This document shows positions 24,825 to 33,710 of a stretch of 64,000 nt of DNA, piece after piece (the first letter of the stretch is position 1; each line of letters begins with the position of its first letter). The notes under the pieces were generated by a model. That model was not told the DNA's origin. It did not search any database and was given only the letters and a program-made list of their open reading frames with translations. The stretch is from Viridibacterium sp035456105 (GTDB taxonomy: Bacteria > Pseudomonadota > Gammaproteobacteria > Burkholderiales > Rhodocyclaceae). The position numbers and the translations under genes were made by a program. The stretch is from assembly GCA_035456105.1 (NCBI GenBank), contig DATIDV010000017.1, positions 310,001-374,000 on the forward strand. Reading direction: 5' to 3'.

Positions 24825-25478
24825 CTACCACGCCTTGCGGAACGTCAGGTTGATGCGCTGCGCGCCCAGCAACGCATGCATGCCCGCCTTGAGCGGCATG
24901 ACACCGTGATAGCGCAGGCGCGCCTCGGCGCCCCAGACCACCACATCGCCGTGCACGAGCGGCACACGCAGCGCCCTGTCTGAACGCGCCATGCCACCGA
25001 ACTGGAAGATTGCAGGCAGACCGAGCGACACCGAGACGATGGGCGCCGAGTAATCGCGTTCGTCCTTGTCCTGATGCAGGGACATGCGCGCACCGGGCTC
25101 GTAGCGGTTGATCAGGCAGGCGTCAGGCTTGAAGCCCGCAAAACCTGCGCTGGCGGCCGCGCGTTCGGCAAGCGCATGTAATGCTTCCGGCATTTCCGGC
25201 CAAGCCAGTCCGGTTTGCGGATCGGTGTCCTGGTAGCGGTAGCCCGTGCTATCCGTCACCCAGCCCCAGGCGCCACAACAGCTCATCGCCACCGACATGC
25301 GGTAGCCGCCCGGCGTCTCCATATGGCGGAAAGCTGCTCGAGCAATGACGGCGTCGATGGCGGTTATCAGTGCAGTCTCGTCGGCCAGTGCAAAGCCACG
25401 CAACACGACCGCGCCGGGACCCAGCGCTTCACGCCAGATCTGATTTCCATCGGCGCTGCCGAAGAGGCTCAGTGTCAT
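24825..25478 (-). CDS. alkB: DNA oxidative demethylase AlkB
   Basis: A 2-oxoglutarate/Fe(II) dioxygenase that removes alkyl groups such as 1-methyladenine and 3-methylcytosine from DNA. In the 217-residue protein His135 and Asp137 (SLHQDKDE) and His191 (RYHGVMPL) are the iron ligands. Arg208 and Arg214 (AQRINLTFRKA) bind 2-oxoglutarate, and NRYEPGARM precedes the iron site. Spacing and length are as in E. coli AlkB. Its start overlaps the ada stop by a few bases, so it is co-translated with ada and presumably under Ada control. Confidence 0.95.
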   Translation of the reverse strand: MTLSLFGSADGNQIWREALGPGAVVLRGFALADETALITAIDAVIARAAFRHMETPGGYRMSVAMSCCGAWGWVTDSTGYRYQDTDPQTGLAWPEMPEALHALAERAAASAGFAGFKPDACLINRYEPGARMSLHQDKDERDYSAPIVSVSLGLPAIFQFGGMARSDRALRVPLVHGDVVVWGAEARLRYHGVMPLKAGMHALLGAQRINLTFRKAW

Positions 25479-26596
25479 GTTGAGGGCTTCTGTCTGGCGC
25501 TGACGGGCAGTGCCGACTCCTTGTCGAGCAAGGCGCGCTTGCGTTCCACACCCCAACGGTATCCCGAGAGGGCGCCGTCGTTGCGCACCACGCGGTGACA
25601 GGGAATCAGCACCGCGATGGCGTTCGCCGCACAGGCGCCGGCCACGGCACGCACGGCTTTCGGCGCACCGATGCGTTCGGCGAGTTGGGTATAGCTGAGG
25701 GTCTGCCCCGGCGGTATCTCGCGCAGCGCCTGCCAGACGCGTTGCTGGAAGGCTGTGCCGCGCACGTCAAGCGGCAGATCGAGGCCTGCACCGGAGGCTT
25801 CGACAAAGCCCACCACCTTCGCGACAAGCCACTCGAAATCCGCATCGCCGCCGATGAGGTCGGCACGCGGAAAACGGTCCTGCAGATCGCGTACCAGCAT
25901 CTCTGCGTCGTCATCGATCAGCACTGCGCAGATGCCGCGTTCGCTCTGCGCGACGAGGATTGCGCCGAGCGAACTCTCGCCGACGGCAAAGCGGATCTGC
26001 GTATTGACACCACCCGATCTGTACTTCGTTGGCGTCATGCCGAGCACGCCGTTCGACTCCGCGTAGAAACGACCATTCGAGTTGTAGCCTGCGTCGAAAA
26101 TGGCTGCCGTCACGCTGCCACTGCGGCTCAATTCTTCACGCACGCGTGCCGCACGCTGTGCAGTCGCGTAAGCCCTGGGCGTGACGCCGGTAGCGGATTT
26201 GAACAGGCGGTGAAAGTGATAAGTGCTGAGCCCGACGCTTGCAGCAAGCTCATCCAGAGTCGGCACCGCTTCTGTCGCCGCCAGCGCCTGCTCGATGATG
26301 CGGCAAGCCTGCGTGACCTTCGCCGCTTGTTGTTCGGCCAATGCAGCCTGCTCCGGCTTGCAACGCTTGCAGGGGCGGAAACCGGCGCGCTCGGCGTCTT
26401 CGCGTGTCGCGTGAAACGCGACGTTCTCCGGCAGCGCCGCGCGTGCCGCGCACGAAGGGCGGCAGTACACGCCCGTGGTTTTCACGGAGTAGTAAAACGC
26501 GCCATCAGCCGAAGCATCGCGCGCCACGACCGCCGCCCAGCGCGGGTCAGCCAGCGTTGCGGCGGCGAGCACGGCATTCCTGTCTGAAGCTTTCAT
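25475..26596 (-). CDS. ada: Ada: bifunctional DNA alkylation repair protein and transcription activator
   Basis: Repairs O6-methylguanine and methylphosphotriesters and, once methylated, activates the adaptive response. The 373-residue protein has all Ada parts: an N-terminal zinc/acceptor domain with GVYCRPSCAAR and FRPCKRCKPEQ (the first Cys is the phosphotriester acceptor), an AraC-type DNA-binding domain (YHFHRLFKSATGVTPRAYA, AIFDAGYNSNGRFY), and a C-terminal methyltransferase domain with the acceptor Cys in VLIPCHRVV. It leads an ada-alkB operon with an ATGA overlap, as in enteric bacteria. The start MKASDRNAV fits family alignments; an upstream ATG adds eight residues. Confidence 0.95.
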   Translation of the reverse strand: MKASDRNAVLAAATLADPRWAAVVARDASADGAFYYSVKTTGVYCRPSCAARAALPENVAFHATREDAERAGFRPCKRCKPEQAALAEQQAAKVTQACRIIEQALAATEAVPTLDELAASVGLSTYHFHRLFKSATGVTPRAYATAQRAARVREELSRSGSVTAAIFDAGYNSNGRFYAESNGVLGMTPTKYRSGGVNTQIRFAVGESSLGAILVAQSERGICAVLIDDDAEMLVRDLQDRFPRADLIGGDADFEWLVAKVVGFVEASGAGLDLPLDVRGTAFQQRVWQALREIPPGQTLSYTQLAERIGAPKAVRAVAGACAANAIAVLIPCHRVVRNDGALSGYRWGVERKRALLDKESALPVSARQKPST

Positions 26597-26769
26597 GGCC
26601 GGTTCCCTTCCACGATCCACATGATGGCTCGCAATCTACCGATCAGGCCAGTGCGGCGCACTCCGCTGCTTGCTTTCGAATCGCCATTGCCCAATAGGCT
26701 GCGCGAATAACCAGCCGCTCACGACATGCTGCTATACAGTGGTCGCTCAGATTTGCCGAGATTCAAAGC

Positions 26770-26994
26770 ATGTCAAGACGCACTCTCCTCTGGCTCACAT
26801 TCGCTGTTTCCGGCGCGATCGCTTATGGCTTGGTGTTCCACGAGAGCGTCTGGCCTCTTGGTCGGATCATCGCGGGCTGGTATTCAATCTTCACCATCGT
26901 CGTAATTCTAGGTGCGGCGATCATTACGTTTTCAATCAAGTGGGGGCCGTTAAGAAGCGATAGCCACTTTGTGGACTTCTTTAGCCTCTGGTAA
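26770..26994 (+). CDS. Small two-helix membrane protein, hypothetical
   Basis: A 74-residue frame with two likely membrane helices: LLWLTFAVSGAIAYGLVF and IIAGWYSIFTIVVILGAAII. It starts with MSRRT, giving a positive-inside N-terminus, and lies alone between ada and the convergent trxC. The base composition is lower in GC than its neighbours. No family was recognised, but the hydrophobicity pattern and lack of overlap with another gene argue that it is real. Confidence 0.6.
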   Translation: MSRRTLLWLTFAVSGAIAYGLVFHESVWPLGRIIAGWYSIFTIVVILGAAIITFSIKWGPLRSDSHFVDFFSLW

Positions 26995-27020
26995 GTGCTA
27001 TCACCTGCTCTCACAAGCAC

Positions 27021-27443
27021 TCAGATTCCGCCCTCAACCCAGGCCGCAATCTGCGCGGTCTGCATCGCACCCGCCTGCCGCTTCGCCTCCTGTCCGCCAC
27101 GCAACATCACCAGCGTCGGCAGGCTGCGAATACCGAAACGCGCCGCAGCGCGCGGGTTGTTGTCGCTGTCGACCTTGGCAAAAATGACGCGGCCCTTGAA
27201 GCGCTCGGCAGCGGATTTGAAATGCGGCGCCATCATCTGGCACGGACCGCACCAGGCGGCCCAGAAGTCGACGACGATGGGCAGCTCCGTGCGGCTGGTG
27301 ACGCGTTCGAAGTTGGCATCGGTGAGTTCGACTGGATGGCAGTCGAGCAAGGCGTTCTTGCACTTGGCGCAGACCGGATCACTGGCGCTGCGCTCGGTGG
27401 GTACGCGGTTGATGGTCTGGCAGTGGGGGCAGACGATGAGCAT
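27021..27443 (-). CDS. trxC: Thioredoxin 2 (TrxC) with N-terminal zinc finger
   Basis: A cytosolic disulfide reductase. The 140-residue protein has a zinc ribbon with Cys5, Cys8, Cys25 and Cys28 (CPHC, CAKC) followed by a thioredoxin domain with the active site WCGPC (Cys65, Cys68) and the cis-proline in SLPTLVM. This layout is specific to TrxC, which in E. coli is OxyR-regulated and resists oxidative stress. It is transcribed in the same direction as trmA, but the order places trxC downstream of other genes by a ~50-bp gap to trmA's 3' end. Confidence 0.95.
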   Translation of the reverse strand: MLIVCPHCQTINRVPTERSASDPVCAKCKNALLDCHPVELTDANFERVTSRTELPIVVDFWAAWCGPCQMMAPHFKSAAERFKGRVIFAKVDSDNNPRAAARFGIRSLPTLVMLRGGQEAKRQAGAMQTAQIAAWVEGGI

Positions 27444-27494
27444 GTGGATTCCTGGCTGGCTGTTTGTCCGAACCTTGGGCCGGAACGCCGGAAA

Positions 27495-28595
27495 TCAACG
27501 TCTTACAAGCAAGAGCCCACATTCAAGGTGGTGCGTGTAGGGGAACTGGTCGAACACCGCCGCAGCCGAAATCATGTGCGTGTCCTGCAGGGCAGCCACA
27601 TTGTCGCGCAGCGTCTCCGGATTGCAGGAGATGTACAGGATGCGCTCGAAGCTGCGCGCCAGTTCCACCGTCGGCGCGTCGAGCCCACTGCGCGGCGGGT
27701 CGACGAAAAGCGTGGTGAAACGGTAGCTGTCGAGATCGATATCCTTCATGCGGTTGAAGGGTCGCACACGCGCCAGCGCCGCGCTGATCTCGTCGCTGGC
27801 CATCCTCACCATGCTCACATTGCTTATGCCATTGGCGTCGAGGTTGTAGTGCGCGGCCTTGACCGAAGGCTTGCTCATCTCGGTGGCCAGCACCTTGTTG
27901 AAGGCCGGCGCCAGTGCCACCGTGAAATTGCCGTTGCCGCAATACAGTTCGAGCAGGTCGCCATCGGGCGCTGTGGATTGCGCTGTGGATTGTTTGCTCG
28001 CCCACGCCAGCATCTTGCTGCTCACGCCCGCGTTCGGTTGCGAGAACGCGCCCTCGACCTGCTGGTAGCGCAGGCGGCGGCCATCCACCTCCAGCTCTTC
28101 CAGCACCCAGTCGCGCTCGAGCACGATTTTCTGCTTGAGGCTGCGGCCGATGATCATCACGCCCAGGTCGGCGGCAAGTTCACGTGCGGCGCCTTCCCAA
28201 TCCGCTTCGAGCTTGCGGTGATAGATCAGCGTGACCAGCATCTCGCCAGACAGCGTGGCGAGGAAGTTCACCTGGAACAGGCGACGCTTCAGATCGGGTC
28301 GCGCCTGCAAGGCCGCTTTCAGCACCGGCATCAGCGTGCAGATCGGCTCGGCTGCAACCGGGAAGGTCTCCATCAACACCGGTTTGCGCGGGTCTTCCGG
28401 GTCGAACATCGCGTAATGCATCTCGTCGCCGTCGTGCCAGATACGGAACTCGCTGCGCTGGCGGAAATGCAGGGGCGCGGAACGGAACACCTCGGGCTCG
28501 GGCAGGCCGAAAGGCGCAAAGGACTCCTTGAACTGCGCGAGCTTGGCGGCAAGCTGCGCGTCGTAATCGGCGGGGTTGATGCTGGGCAGGGCCAT
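27495..28595 (-). CDS. trmA: tRNA (uracil-5-)-methyltransferase TrmA
   Basis: Uses S-adenosylmethionine to make ribothymidine-54 in the tRNA T-loop. The 366-residue protein is the length of E. coli TrmA and has FRQRSEFRIWHDGDEMHYAM near the N-terminus, the SAM motif LLELYCGNGNFTVALA, the DPPRSGLD motif and the catalytic cysteine in ILYISCNPETLRDN, with the general-base Glu in HHLECGLLL. It lacks the TRAM domain and iron-sulfur cysteines of RlmD, which separates it from the rRNA enzymes. Confidence 0.95.
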   Translation of the reverse strand: MALPSINPADYDAQLAAKLAQFKESFAPFGLPEPEVFRSAPLHFRQRSEFRIWHDGDEMHYAMFDPEDPRKPVLMETFPVAAEPICTLMPVLKAALQARPDLKRRLFQVNFLATLSGEMLVTLIYHRKLEADWEGAARELAADLGVMIIGRSLKQKIVLERDWVLEELEVDGRRLRYQQVEGAFSQPNAGVSSKMLAWASKQSTAQSTAPDGDLLELYCGNGNFTVALAPAFNKVLATEMSKPSVKAAHYNLDANGISNVSMVRMASDEISAALARVRPFNRMKDIDLDSYRFTTLFVDPPRSGLDAPTVELARSFERILYISCNPETLRDNVAALQDTHMISAAAVFDQFPYTHHLECGLLLVRR

Positions 28596-28670
28596 GGGTG
28601 ATGCAGAACCAGAAAAACGGGCGAGCGCAAGGATACCGCGCCCACCCCGGATCGGCCCACCCTCGGCGAA

Positions 28671-29222
28671 TCAGCCCTGCGTGTAAGTCACAAAGCCTTG
28701 CAGGAACTGCTTGAGCTGCGCCTTGACCTTGTCGTCCGCCAACTCGCCTGCTTCATTGAACACACTGCCTGCGCGCGACACCATCAGGCGGCCGCCGAAC
28801 CACTGGCGCGTGCCGAGCGTGCGCAGCACCGACAGCCAGGCATTCTGCGCGAGGATGGTGCCGAAGCCGCCCGGCGAGGCGCCGATCACGGCGAAGGGGC
28901 GGTTACCGAAAGTGTGGTCGCCATTGGCCGACTGGCGCGACAGCCAGTCGATGGCATTCTTGAGCACACCGGGCATGGAGTTGTTGTACTCGGGACTGAC
29001 GAGCAGCACGCCGTCCGCATCCGCAATCTGCTCACGCAAGGTGATGACAGCAGGCGGCACACCCTCGGCGGCTTCCACATCACCGTCGTAAAGTGGAATG
29101 CCGCGGATGGTGCCGATCTCCAGCACGCTGTCCTCGGGCATCAGGCCAGTCGCCGCGCGCAACAGCGAGGCGTTGTAGGAGCCGGCGCGCAAGCTGCCAG
29201 CGATACCGATGATTTTCGTCAT
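28671..29222 (-). CDS. NADPH-dependent FMN reductase (chromate/azo reductase type)
   Basis: A flavodoxin-fold reductase of 183 residues. It opens with KIIGIAGSLRAGSYNASLLRAA (flavin phosphate loop), then DGVLLVSPEYNNSMPGVLKNAIDWLSR and the FAVIGASPGGFGTILAQN motif of the FMN_red family that includes ChrR/YieF quinone reductases and SsuE-like enzymes. The PEYNNSMPGVLKNA motif places it with the ChrR-type group. A broken LysR gene lies directly upstream on the same strand. It might have been the regulator's target, but that is only positional inference. Confidence 0.9.
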   Translation of the reverse strand: MTKIIGIAGSLRAGSYNASLLRAATGLMPEDSVLEIGTIRGIPLYDGDVEAAEGVPPAVITLREQIADADGVLLVSPEYNNSMPGVLKNAIDWLSRQSANGDHTFGNRPFAVIGASPGGFGTILAQNAWLSVLRTLGTRQWFGGRLMVSRAGSVFNEAGELADDKVKAQLKQFLQGFVTYTQG

Positions 29223-29276
29223 GAGATGCTCCTGTGCTGATCAAGACCAGATCATGCACTGATTCGAGTTTGCGTA

Positions 29277-30171
29277 TTAGCCGGTCAATATCGATTTCAG
29301 GGTATCGATCTCTTCCACGATGAAATCGAAGAAACGCAGCCACGCGCGGTGTGTGCCTGAGATCGGGATGTACGAGGATGCGCCAGATACGCGTCATTTC
29401 GGGGATCGGTCCGAACAGGCGCACCAAGTCTTCTTCGGCATCGCCGAGAGCGGTCGGCAGCGGCGCAATGCCGACGCCCGACTTCACCGCATAGACAAGG
29501 CCCAGCACGCTGTTATTGCGCGCGACGATCCTCGCGTCGGGCGCGACTTCCTTCAACCATATGGCGGCGCGGTGATTCGCCAAGCCTTCTTCGAAACCGA
29601 TCAGCGGATGTTCGCGCAGCGCTTCGACGCTTTCAGGCTTGCCATGCTGCTCGACATACTTCCGACTGGCGTATACCGCCCATAGCGAATCGGCGATCTT
29701 GCGGCCAATCAGCTCGGCATCCTCCGTGTCGCCGGAGCGCAGAGCCACATCCGCATACCCTTCATGATGTCCAGATAGCGGTCGCTCATCACGAAGTCGA
29801 CACGCAGCCCCGGGTAGCGCGCATGGAATCGCTCCAGCAACGATGACTTGCTGATGCGGAACATGATGGGTTCGGGGCAGGTCACGCGGATCACACCTGT
29901 CAGATCACGCCGCGCCGTTTCGATATGTTGTTCGGCGGCCAGCACAGCCGCTTCAATGCGTTCGGCATACGGCAGCATCTCCTCGCCGAACGCCGTCAGG
30001 CGATAACCCGTCGGATGGCGCACGACCAGCGTGCGGCCGATGCGCCGCTCCAGCTCTGCCAGACGACGCTGCACGGTGGACTGATTGACCCGCAACGCGC
30101 GGCTCGCCGCCAGCGTGCTGTGGTGACGCGCCACCGCCAACAGGGTACTTGAGGTCGTTCCAGTCAAACAT
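29277..30171 (-). pseudogene. LysR-family transcriptional regulator broken by three frameshifts
   Basis: Joining three frames gives a full-size LysR regulator. It would start MFDWNDLKY at 30171, shift at about 30145 (one extra C) into LLAVARHHSTLAASRALRVNQSTVQRRLAELE, the helix-turn-helix. At about 29752 it shifts again (one base missing) after YLDIMKG into ADVALRSGDTEDAELIGRKI, the effector domain. Near 29322 one extra base is needed to reach IVEEIDTLKSILTG and a stop at 29277. Each join falls inside an otherwise conserved stretch. Three independent indels in one gene suggest decay, though local sequence error is an alternative. It is divergent from the methyltransferase gene. Confidence 0.8.
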
Positions 30172-30290
30172 GACGCGTCGCCCGGCTATGCATTTGTGCG
30201 GCCCCCTCGCGCAATTTTGCGGCTTACGCGGCACGCCACGCAACGCTAGTCTTCATTCAGCTGCCAAGGCATGGATGAAAGGAGTGCGAC

Positions 30291-31154
30291 ATGATCACCA
30301 CAACGAGCTTCGACCCGGAGGCATTCAAGGCTGCCACCCGCGCGCAATGGAACAAGGCCGCGCCGGGCTGGAACGCACACACACCGCAGCTTCGCGCCTG
30401 GCTGCGACAAGCCACCGACGCCATGCTCGACATGGCAGGCGTCACGGCCGGATCTCATGTGCTTGATCTGGCCGCCGGCGCAGGCGACCAGACGCTGGAC
30501 ATTGCCGCCCGCACCGGCCCGACAGGACGCGTACTGGCTACGGACTTGTCGGCGGGCATTCTCGAATTCGCCAGGGCTAACGCACTGCACGCCGGATATG
30601 ACAATGTGGAGACGCGCGTTGCCGACGGCGAAGCCCTGCCCGTCGACAGCGCCTCATTCGACGCCGCAGTGTGCCGCCTCGGCCTGATGTTTTTCCCCGA
30701 CCCTTTGCGTGGCTTGCAGGAGATGCATCGCGTGCTCAAGCCGGGCGGCGGCGTGTGCGCCGTCGTGTTCTCGAACCCGGCGGCGAACCCTTGCATCGGC
30801 ATCTTGCTGTCGACGGCCTTCAGACATGCCGGCTTGGCGCCACGCGACCCCTACACGCCCGGTGGCCTGCTCAGTCTCGGCAGGCCAGGCCTGATCGATG
30901 AGTTGTTCCGCGCGGCTGGCTTCAAGAGCGTGGCCACGACAAGGCTGGCCGCGCCTTTCCGCCTGCCCTCGGCAAAAGCCTATCTGGATTTCGTGCACAG
31001 CTCGGCAAGCCCCATTCAGCAGATCCTGTCGGAACTTGATGCCTCTGCGGCGCAGGCCGCCTGGGCCGAAATGGAAGAGCGACTGAGCGCTTACACGAAC
31101 AGCGAGGGCTGGGAAGGTCCGAACGAATTGTTGCTGACTGCTGGCCGACGTTGA
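30291..31154 (+). CDS. Class I SAM-dependent methyltransferase (UbiE/COQ5-like fold)
   Basis: A 287-residue methyltransferase with the SAM motif I VLDLAAGAGDQTLDIA, ATDLSAGILEFA (motif II), VADGEALPVDSASFDAAVCRLGLMFF and the post-motif LKPGGGVCAVVFS. The Methyltransf_11 domain occupies roughly residues 40-160, followed by a ~110-residue substrate-specific part. An AAAGGAG site lies just before the ATG. The family acts on small molecules such as quinones, sterols or arsenite. There are no context genes to narrow it, apart from the broken divergent LysR regulator. Confidence 0.82.
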   Translation: MITTTSFDPEAFKAATRAQWNKAAPGWNAHTPQLRAWLRQATDAMLDMAGVTAGSHVLDLAAGAGDQTLDIAARTGPTGRVLATDLSAGILEFARANALHAGYDNVETRVADGEALPVDSASFDAAVCRLGLMFFPDPLRGLQEMHRVLKPGGGVCAVVFSNPAANPCIGILLSTAFRHAGLAPRDPYTPGGLLSLGRPGLIDELFRAAGFKSVATTRLAAPFRLPSAKAYLDFVHSSASPIQQILSELDASAAQAAWAEMEERLSAYTNSEGWEGPNELLLTAGRR

Positions 31155-31162
31155 ACCACGGC

Positions 31163-31609
31163 TTAGCGTCGCACCGAATACAGAAAAGCGCATAGCGCCG
31201 CCGCACCGGCCGCCCACAGGGCAACGCCGAAGGGTGGCAAGGGCGCGCTTTCCATCTTGAATCGCCGCGGCTTGTTCTTGAGGAAGACGATTCTCTGCAG
31301 CCCGTCGTCCATCAAGCTGTTGATGGCGTCCTTGGGCAGGAGCAGCGCGACTACGCTTTCCTTGCCGTCCGCAGTGCGCAGCCTCACGTCGAAACTGCCG
31401 CGCAGCACGCCTTCGTACTCGAGCCAGCGCGTCGGCAGATGCTGATCGGCGCGCGCCTTCTCGATTGAAGCCGGCACGCCATTCATGGCGAACTGCAGCC
31501 GCTCATACGTACGATCTGCCGCGCTGAAAAGGCAGACGACAGCTGTGACGAAAAGCACCATCCTGAAAGACCAACCGCGGAACAAGCCGCCGGATTGTTC
31601 AAGAGACAT
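31163..31609 (-). CDS. Membrane-anchored hypothetical protein
   Basis: A 148-residue protein with a hydrophobic helix near the N-terminus (MVLFVTAVVCLFSAA, residues 17-31), a ~85-residue charged domain and a second helix at the C-terminus (FGVALWAAGAAALCAFLYSV). The hairpin topology would place the middle domain in the periplasm. No known family was recognised. It converges on the methyltransferase gene with only a nine-base gap. Confidence 0.65.
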   Translation of the reverse strand: MSLEQSGGLFRGWSFRMVLFVTAVVCLFSAADRTYERLQFAMNGVPASIEKARADQHLPTRWLEYEGVLRGSFDVRLRTADGKESVVALLLPKDAINSLMDDGLQRIVFLKNKPRRFKMESAPLPPFGVALWAAGAAALCAFLYSVRR

Positions 31610-31710
31610 CGGACATCTCCGGTTTTGATTGCGAATCCAGAGGTGAATGATGCCGCCGCGCGGTCACGGCGCTGCTCGTCACGGGATGAACGGCTGATCG
31701 GACTGTCGGT

Positions 31711-32604
31711 TCAGTCCCGCGCCGGGTCTCCGCGCTGCCACAGGAAGTCGATGAAGGCGCGCGTCTTGGCCGGCAGCAGGCGGTCCGGCAGGGTCATCAG
31801 GTAGATCGCGCGCCCGGGTAGCTGGTAGTCACTCATCAGCTCAACGACGCGGCCATCAGCGAGTTCGTCGGTCAGGTGATACCTGGAGATGGCGATGATG
31901 CCCAGACCGCCGATGACGGCGTCGCGCAGGATGTCGACGCTGTTGACTGTGAGCGAGCCCTGCACGTCGATCACACTGTGTCCGTCCGGTCCGTCGAAAT
32001 GCCAGGGCGTCTGCAGAATGCCGCCGACATAGTAGAGGCAGTTGTGCTGCGACAGCTCGCGTGGATGCGCGGGCGTGCCGTGCTGTGCGAGATAGGCGGG
32101 TGACGCGCAGACGATGTAGGGCACGTCGACCAGCTTGCGGGCGACGAGGCCCGGCGCCGGGCTGTCCGTCAGGCGCACGGCGATGTCGACCGCCGTGCCG
32201 GCAAGATCGGCAAGCTGATCCGCGAGCTGCAGCTCCATGCGGATGTCGGGATAGCGCTGCAGGAATTCCGGCAGGCGTTTGCTCAGCACGCGGGCGCCAT
32301 AGGAATACGGCGCGGAGACGCGCAAGGTGCCACGCGGGCTGGCGGAAAATTCGTGCAGCTGCGTCTCGGCGCTGTGCATTTCGTCGAGGATGCGGCGGCA
32401 ATGCGCGTAGAGCGTCTGACCCGCTTCGGTAAGGCTCTGGCGGCGCGTCGTGCGGTTGAGCAGAGTGACGCCGAAATCCCGCTCCAGCGCCGCGAGGCGC
32501 TTGCTAACCACGGCACGCGAGCAGCCCAGCCGCTCGGCCGCGGCAGACAGACCGCCCGCGTCGACAACCTCGGCAAAGCTCGCCATGTTGATGAGACGTT
32601 CCAT
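31711..32604 (-). CDS. LysR-family transcriptional regulator
   Basis: An intact LysR regulator of 297 residues. The N-terminal winged helix-turn-helix reads MASFAEVVDAGGLSAAAERLGCSRAVVSKRLAALE and is followed by LNRTTRRQSLTEAGQTLYAHCR. The rest is a LysR substrate-binding domain with GTLRVSAPYSYGARVLSKRLPEF and the DIAVRLTDSPAPGLVARKL segment of the CrgA/AaeR-like group. It is divergent from an EamA transporter gene 118 bp away, the usual layout for a regulator and its target. Confidence 0.92.
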   Translation of the reverse strand: MERLINMASFAEVVDAGGLSAAAERLGCSRAVVSKRLAALERDFGVTLLNRTTRRQSLTEAGQTLYAHCRRILDEMHSAETQLHEFSASPRGTLRVSAPYSYGARVLSKRLPEFLQRYPDIRMELQLADQLADLAGTAVDIAVRLTDSPAPGLVARKLVDVPYIVCASPAYLAQHGTPAHPRELSQHNCLYYVGGILQTPWHFDGPDGHSVIDVQGSLTVNSVDILRDAVIGGLGIIAISRYHLTDELADGRVVELMSDYQLPGRAIYLMTLPDRLLPAKTRAFIDFLWQRGDPARD

Positions 32605-32722
32605 TCCCCACCCCTATTTGCGCATATCAGGAAACAATCCTGAGACACTGTACTGCTTTATGCGCAATACGGTGAAGCCTAAACTTGCTTCACATCAAGT
32701 CTGAGAAGCGAAGGAGCAAGCC

Positions 32723-33694
32723 ATGGCCAACACACAGAACCAGCAGGGCACACAGACCAGCCGCGCCATTTCGGCACTGGTACTGGCAACGATCATCTGG
32801 GGCGCCATGTTTCCCGTGGCCAAGCTGATCCTGCACGACATGGACGCGCTGACGATGACGCTGCTGCGCTATGGCATTGCAGCGCCGATCTTCCTGCTCA
32901 TGCTGGCCTGGCGCGAAGGCTGGGGCGCCCTGCGGCCGCAAAGCACCAGCGGCTTGTCCGTGTGGCCGGTGATCGGTCTCGGCGCGCTCGGTTTCGCCGG
33001 TTTCAATCTGCTGATGTTCTACGGCATCGCCCAAACCAAGCCCGAACACGGCGCTGTCGTCATGGCCCTGCAACCGCTGATTGCGGCCATGATCCTGTGG
33101 GTGCGCAGCGGCAAGCGCCCGGTCGCGCGCAGCTTCGTCGCGCTCGCGCTGGCCATTGCCGGTGTCGTGTTGCTGGTAACGGATGGCGAAGTCACGCGCC
33201 TCGCCGAACATGCCGCTGTAATACCGACGCTGATGATGATTGCCGGCGGTACCTGCTGGGTGCTGTATTCCACCGGGGCGGCGCGCTACCCGAACTGGTC
33301 CCCTCTGCGATACACCGCGCTGACCAGCACCGGCGGCGTGCTGGTACTCGGCCTGCTGTGGCTCATCGTGGGCGCGGCCGGTGGCTTGCGCATTCCGTCG
33401 GCAAGCGCGATGCCCGGCCTGCTGCCGGCCTTGGCTTACATCACCGTGCTCGCGGCCTTCCTCGCCGTGCTGTGCTGGAACAATGGCATACGCGGCATCG
33501 GCGCCCAGAACGGCATGCTGTTCATCAATGTCGTGCCGCTGACGGCCCTCGTCGTCGGGCTGCTGCGCGGTCATCCCTTCGGTGCGTGGGAACTCGTCGG
33601 TGCCGCACTGGTGCTGCTTAGCCTGGTGCTCAATCAGGTAAGCCTGCCGCAGCGGCGTGCAGCTGTCGCGGGAACGCGCGTGGCAAGGGTCTGA
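32723..33694 (+). CDS. DMT-superfamily (EamA) transporter
   Basis: A 323-residue inner-membrane exporter-type protein with two EamA repeats and about ten hydrophobic segments. Typical markers are ATIIWGAMFPVAKLIL at the first helix, NLLMFYGIAQTKPEHGAVV and, in the second half, GIRGIGAQNGMLFINVVPLTALVVG. Such carriers export amino acids, metabolites or drugs. The divergent LysR gene is the likely regulator. AAGGAG precedes the ATG. Confidence 0.9.
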   Translation: MANTQNQQGTQTSRAISALVLATIIWGAMFPVAKLILHDMDALTMTLLRYGIAAPIFLLMLAWREGWGALRPQSTSGLSVWPVIGLGALGFAGFNLLMFYGIAQTKPEHGAVVMALQPLIAAMILWVRSGKRPVARSFVALALAIAGVVLLVTDGEVTRLAEHAAVIPTLMMIAGGTCWVLYSTGAARYPNWSPLRYTALTSTGGVLVLGLLWLIVGAAGGLRIPSASAMPGLLPALAYITVLAAFLAVLCWNNGIRGIGAQNGMLFINVVPLTALVVGLLRGHPFGAWELVGAALVLLSLVLNQVSLPQRRAAVAGTRVARV

Positions 33695-33710
33695 TTCACT
33701 GCTGTCGGAA

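Noticed and set aside
29080..29748. Separate 222-residue protein starting MALRSGDTEDAEL
   Set aside because: It is the shifted effector domain of the broken LysR gene and runs on into the FMN reductase region out of frame.
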